Positions 62,932-64,000 of a stretch of 64,000 nucleotides of DNA are shown one piece after another. A model generated the notes under the pieces. That model saw only the letters and a program-made list of their open reading frames with translations, made no database searches and was not told where the DNA came from. Numbering within the stretch: the stretch's first letter is position 1; each line of letters opens with the position of its first letter. A program made the translations under genes and the position numbers. The stretch comes from Arsenophonus sp052174475 (GTDB lineage Bacteria > Pseudomonadota > Gammaproteobacteria > Enterobacterales > Enterobacteriaceae): assembly GCA_052174475.1 (NCBI GenBank), contig JBQMRO010000055.1, forward strand, positions 1 to 64,000, given 5' to 3'.

Positions 62932-62940
62932 TTAAAAATT

Positions 62941-63666
62941 ATGGCAATCTTATTTATTTCTGACTTGCATTTGAGCGAAAAAAACCCATCTATTACTGTC
63001 AGTTTTTTGCGTTTCTTACGCGAACAAGCGAGTCAAGCTAAGGCTTTGTATATTTTAGGTGATTTTTTTGATTATTGGATCGGTGATGATGATCCTAGCC
63101 TTCTTCTTGAACTTATAGTTCAAGAACTTAAAAAACTGAAAAGTAAAGGTGTTTCATGCTACTTTATTCATGGTAATCGTGATTTTTTACTAGGCAAGAA
63201 ATTTGCTAAAGAAAGTGGTATGATCTTATTACCAGCAGAGAAAACATTAACATTACATGGCCACAATATTTTAATATTACACGGTGATACACTTTGTACT
63301 GATGATATTTCTTATCAACGTTATCGAAAACGAGTATATAATCGGTGGTTGCAAAAGTTATTTTTAGCGCTTCCTTTATCTACCCGCCACCGTATTGCTG
63401 AAAGAATCCGTAAGAACAGTCAATCTGCTATCCGACGTAAGCCAGAATTCATTACCGATGTTAATAAACAAACAGTAATTGAAAAATTTCGGAAATATCA
63501 AGTCGATTGGATGATCCACGGCCATACTCATCGACCTGCTACCCATGAAATTAATGTTAATGGTAAAATATTATACCGAGCAGTGTTAGGTGCCTGGGAT
63601 CAAAATGGTTCAATTATAAAAATAACGCCTAAAACCATAGAGCTGTTTTATTTTCCTTTTTATTAA
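62941..63666 (+). CDS. lpxH: UDP-2,3-diacylglucosamine hydrolase
   Basis: A 241-residue calcineurin-like metallophosphoesterase that makes lipid X in lipid A synthesis at the inner face of the inner membrane. All metal-site motifs are intact: SDLHLS (D8, H10), GDFFDYWIGDD (about 40-50), HGNRDF (about 77-82), HGDTLCTDD (about 114-122) and HGHTHRPA (about 194-201). Length matches E. coli LpxH (240). No clear Shine-Dalgarno stands before ATG 62941; translation may once have been coupled to ppiB. Its retention shows that lipid A synthesis is probably still made. Confidence 0.98.
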   Translation: MAILFISDLHLSEKNPSITVSFLRFLREQASQAKALYILGDFFDYWIGDDDPSLLLELIVQELKKLKSKGVSCYFIHGNRDFLLGKKFAKESGMILLPAEKTLTLHGHNILILHGDTLCTDDISYQRYRKRVYNRWLQKLFLALPLSTRHRIAERIRKNSQSAIRRKPEFITDVNKQTVIEKFRKYQVDWMIHGHTHRPATHEINVNGKILYRAVLGAWDQNGSIIKITPKTIELFYFPFY

Positions 63667-63834
63667 GCTTCCCCCATCTCATATTAATTCTGATAAAAAT
63701 TTAAGCAAACGCTTTCCTTCTATATTAGCTATCATTTATTTCACTTGATTTACTATCAATAAATGACTTAAATCCAGAAGCAACAAATTAATGATCACTT
63801 AATTTGATGCATAAAATTATCAAATTCTAATAAA
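63667..63834. other. Spacer between lpxH and purE remains
   Basis: Short AT-rich spacer in which I see nothing specific. Confidence 0.4.
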
Positions 63835-64000
63835 AATTGTCATAATGATTGGTTCTAAAGTGACTGGAATACGATGAAATATTCAGCTGATATTCTCTAT
63901 CAATTATGTCTTCTCTATTAGGAGACACTATTTCTGTTCATCAAGCGCAAGATAAACTATTTTAATCCTTCGCTGAATAAGCAAAATAAAAAAAATTACA
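63835..64000 (+). pseudogene. purE: N5-carboxyaminoimidazole ribonucleotide mutase pseudogene (5' part)
   Basis: It follows lpxH on the same strand as in E. coli. The start reads VIMIGSKV (family VAIVMGSKSDW), then SDWNTMKYSADILYQL (family SDWATMQFAAEIFEIL). After a shift it reads ISVHQAQDKLF and SFAE (family VSAHRTPDKLFSFAE). Stops and frameshifts within the first 55 codons make it non-functional. The window ends inside the gene. PurE acts in de novo purine synthesis. Confidence 0.77.

Overview
The window is a strongly AT-rich piece of a gammaproteobacterial (Enterobacterales-type) chromosome in an advanced but unfinished state of genome reduction, as in vertically inherited insect symbionts. 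The intact proteins closely resemble enterobacterial housekeeping proteins recalled from memory (Lrp, LolA, SerS, TrxB, CydDC, InfA, IspH, LspA, IleS, RibF, RpsT, NhaA, FolD, CysS, LpxH). An Arsenophonus-, Sodalis- or Serratia-symbiont-like organism would fit, but the sequence alone does not let me name the genus. Intact coding sequence adds up to only about 18 kb of 64 kb. Most of the rest is recognisable gene debris: homologues can be read across several frames with many stops, still in their ancestral places.

Layout. 1-8.1 kb: tRNA-Asn, a cold-shock gene, four decayed copies of one IS256-family insertion sequence, and a ruined tpiA. 8.1-15.4 kb: lrp, ftsK (only the N-terminal membrane domain is still an open frame), lolA, ruined rarA, serS. 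15.5-18.2 kb: another IS256 copy and an IS481 remnant. 18.3-24.2 kb: trxB, cydD-cydC, remains of aat, infA. 24.7-27.7 kb: IS256 copy, probable IS1595-type remnant, ruined dapB. 27.8-36.5 kb: ispH, ruined fkpB, lspA-ileS-ribF on the minus strand, then rpsT (+), ruined nhaR and nhaA (-), in the same order as in E. coli. 36.7-56.3 kb: a 20-kb desert holding a truncated IS256 copy, decayed excisionase and integrase genes beside a tRNA 3'-end fragment, a dead MFS transporter, and phage-type remnants (DnaC-like loader, RusA, serine recombinase). Its only intact recognisable gene is ydjM. 56.3-64 kb: tRNA-Arg, folD, an IS481 remnant, cysS, ruined ppiB, lpxH and the start of a ruined purE, again in the (reversed) E. 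coli order.

What survives is translation (serS, ileS, cysS, infA, rpsT, two tRNAs), envelope biogenesis (lolA, lspA, lpxH, FtsK N-domain), isoprenoid, flavin and folate cofactor supply (ispH, ribF, folD), redox and cytochrome bd assembly (trxB, cydDC) and Na+/H+ exchange (nhaA). What has died is folding helpers (fkpB, ppiB), replication maintenance (rarA, FtsK motor), a regulator (nhaR) and metabolic enzymes (tpiA, dapB, purE).

The most interesting observations are: the lrp-serS block is inverted relative to trxB-infA and is bracketed by two IS256 copies in inverted orientation; ftsK has been cut down to its essential divisome domain by a frameshift in a short A-rich repeat; and perfect short hairpins are numerous in decayed DNA and even inside trxB. 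I found no intact previously undescribed system and no CRISPR array.
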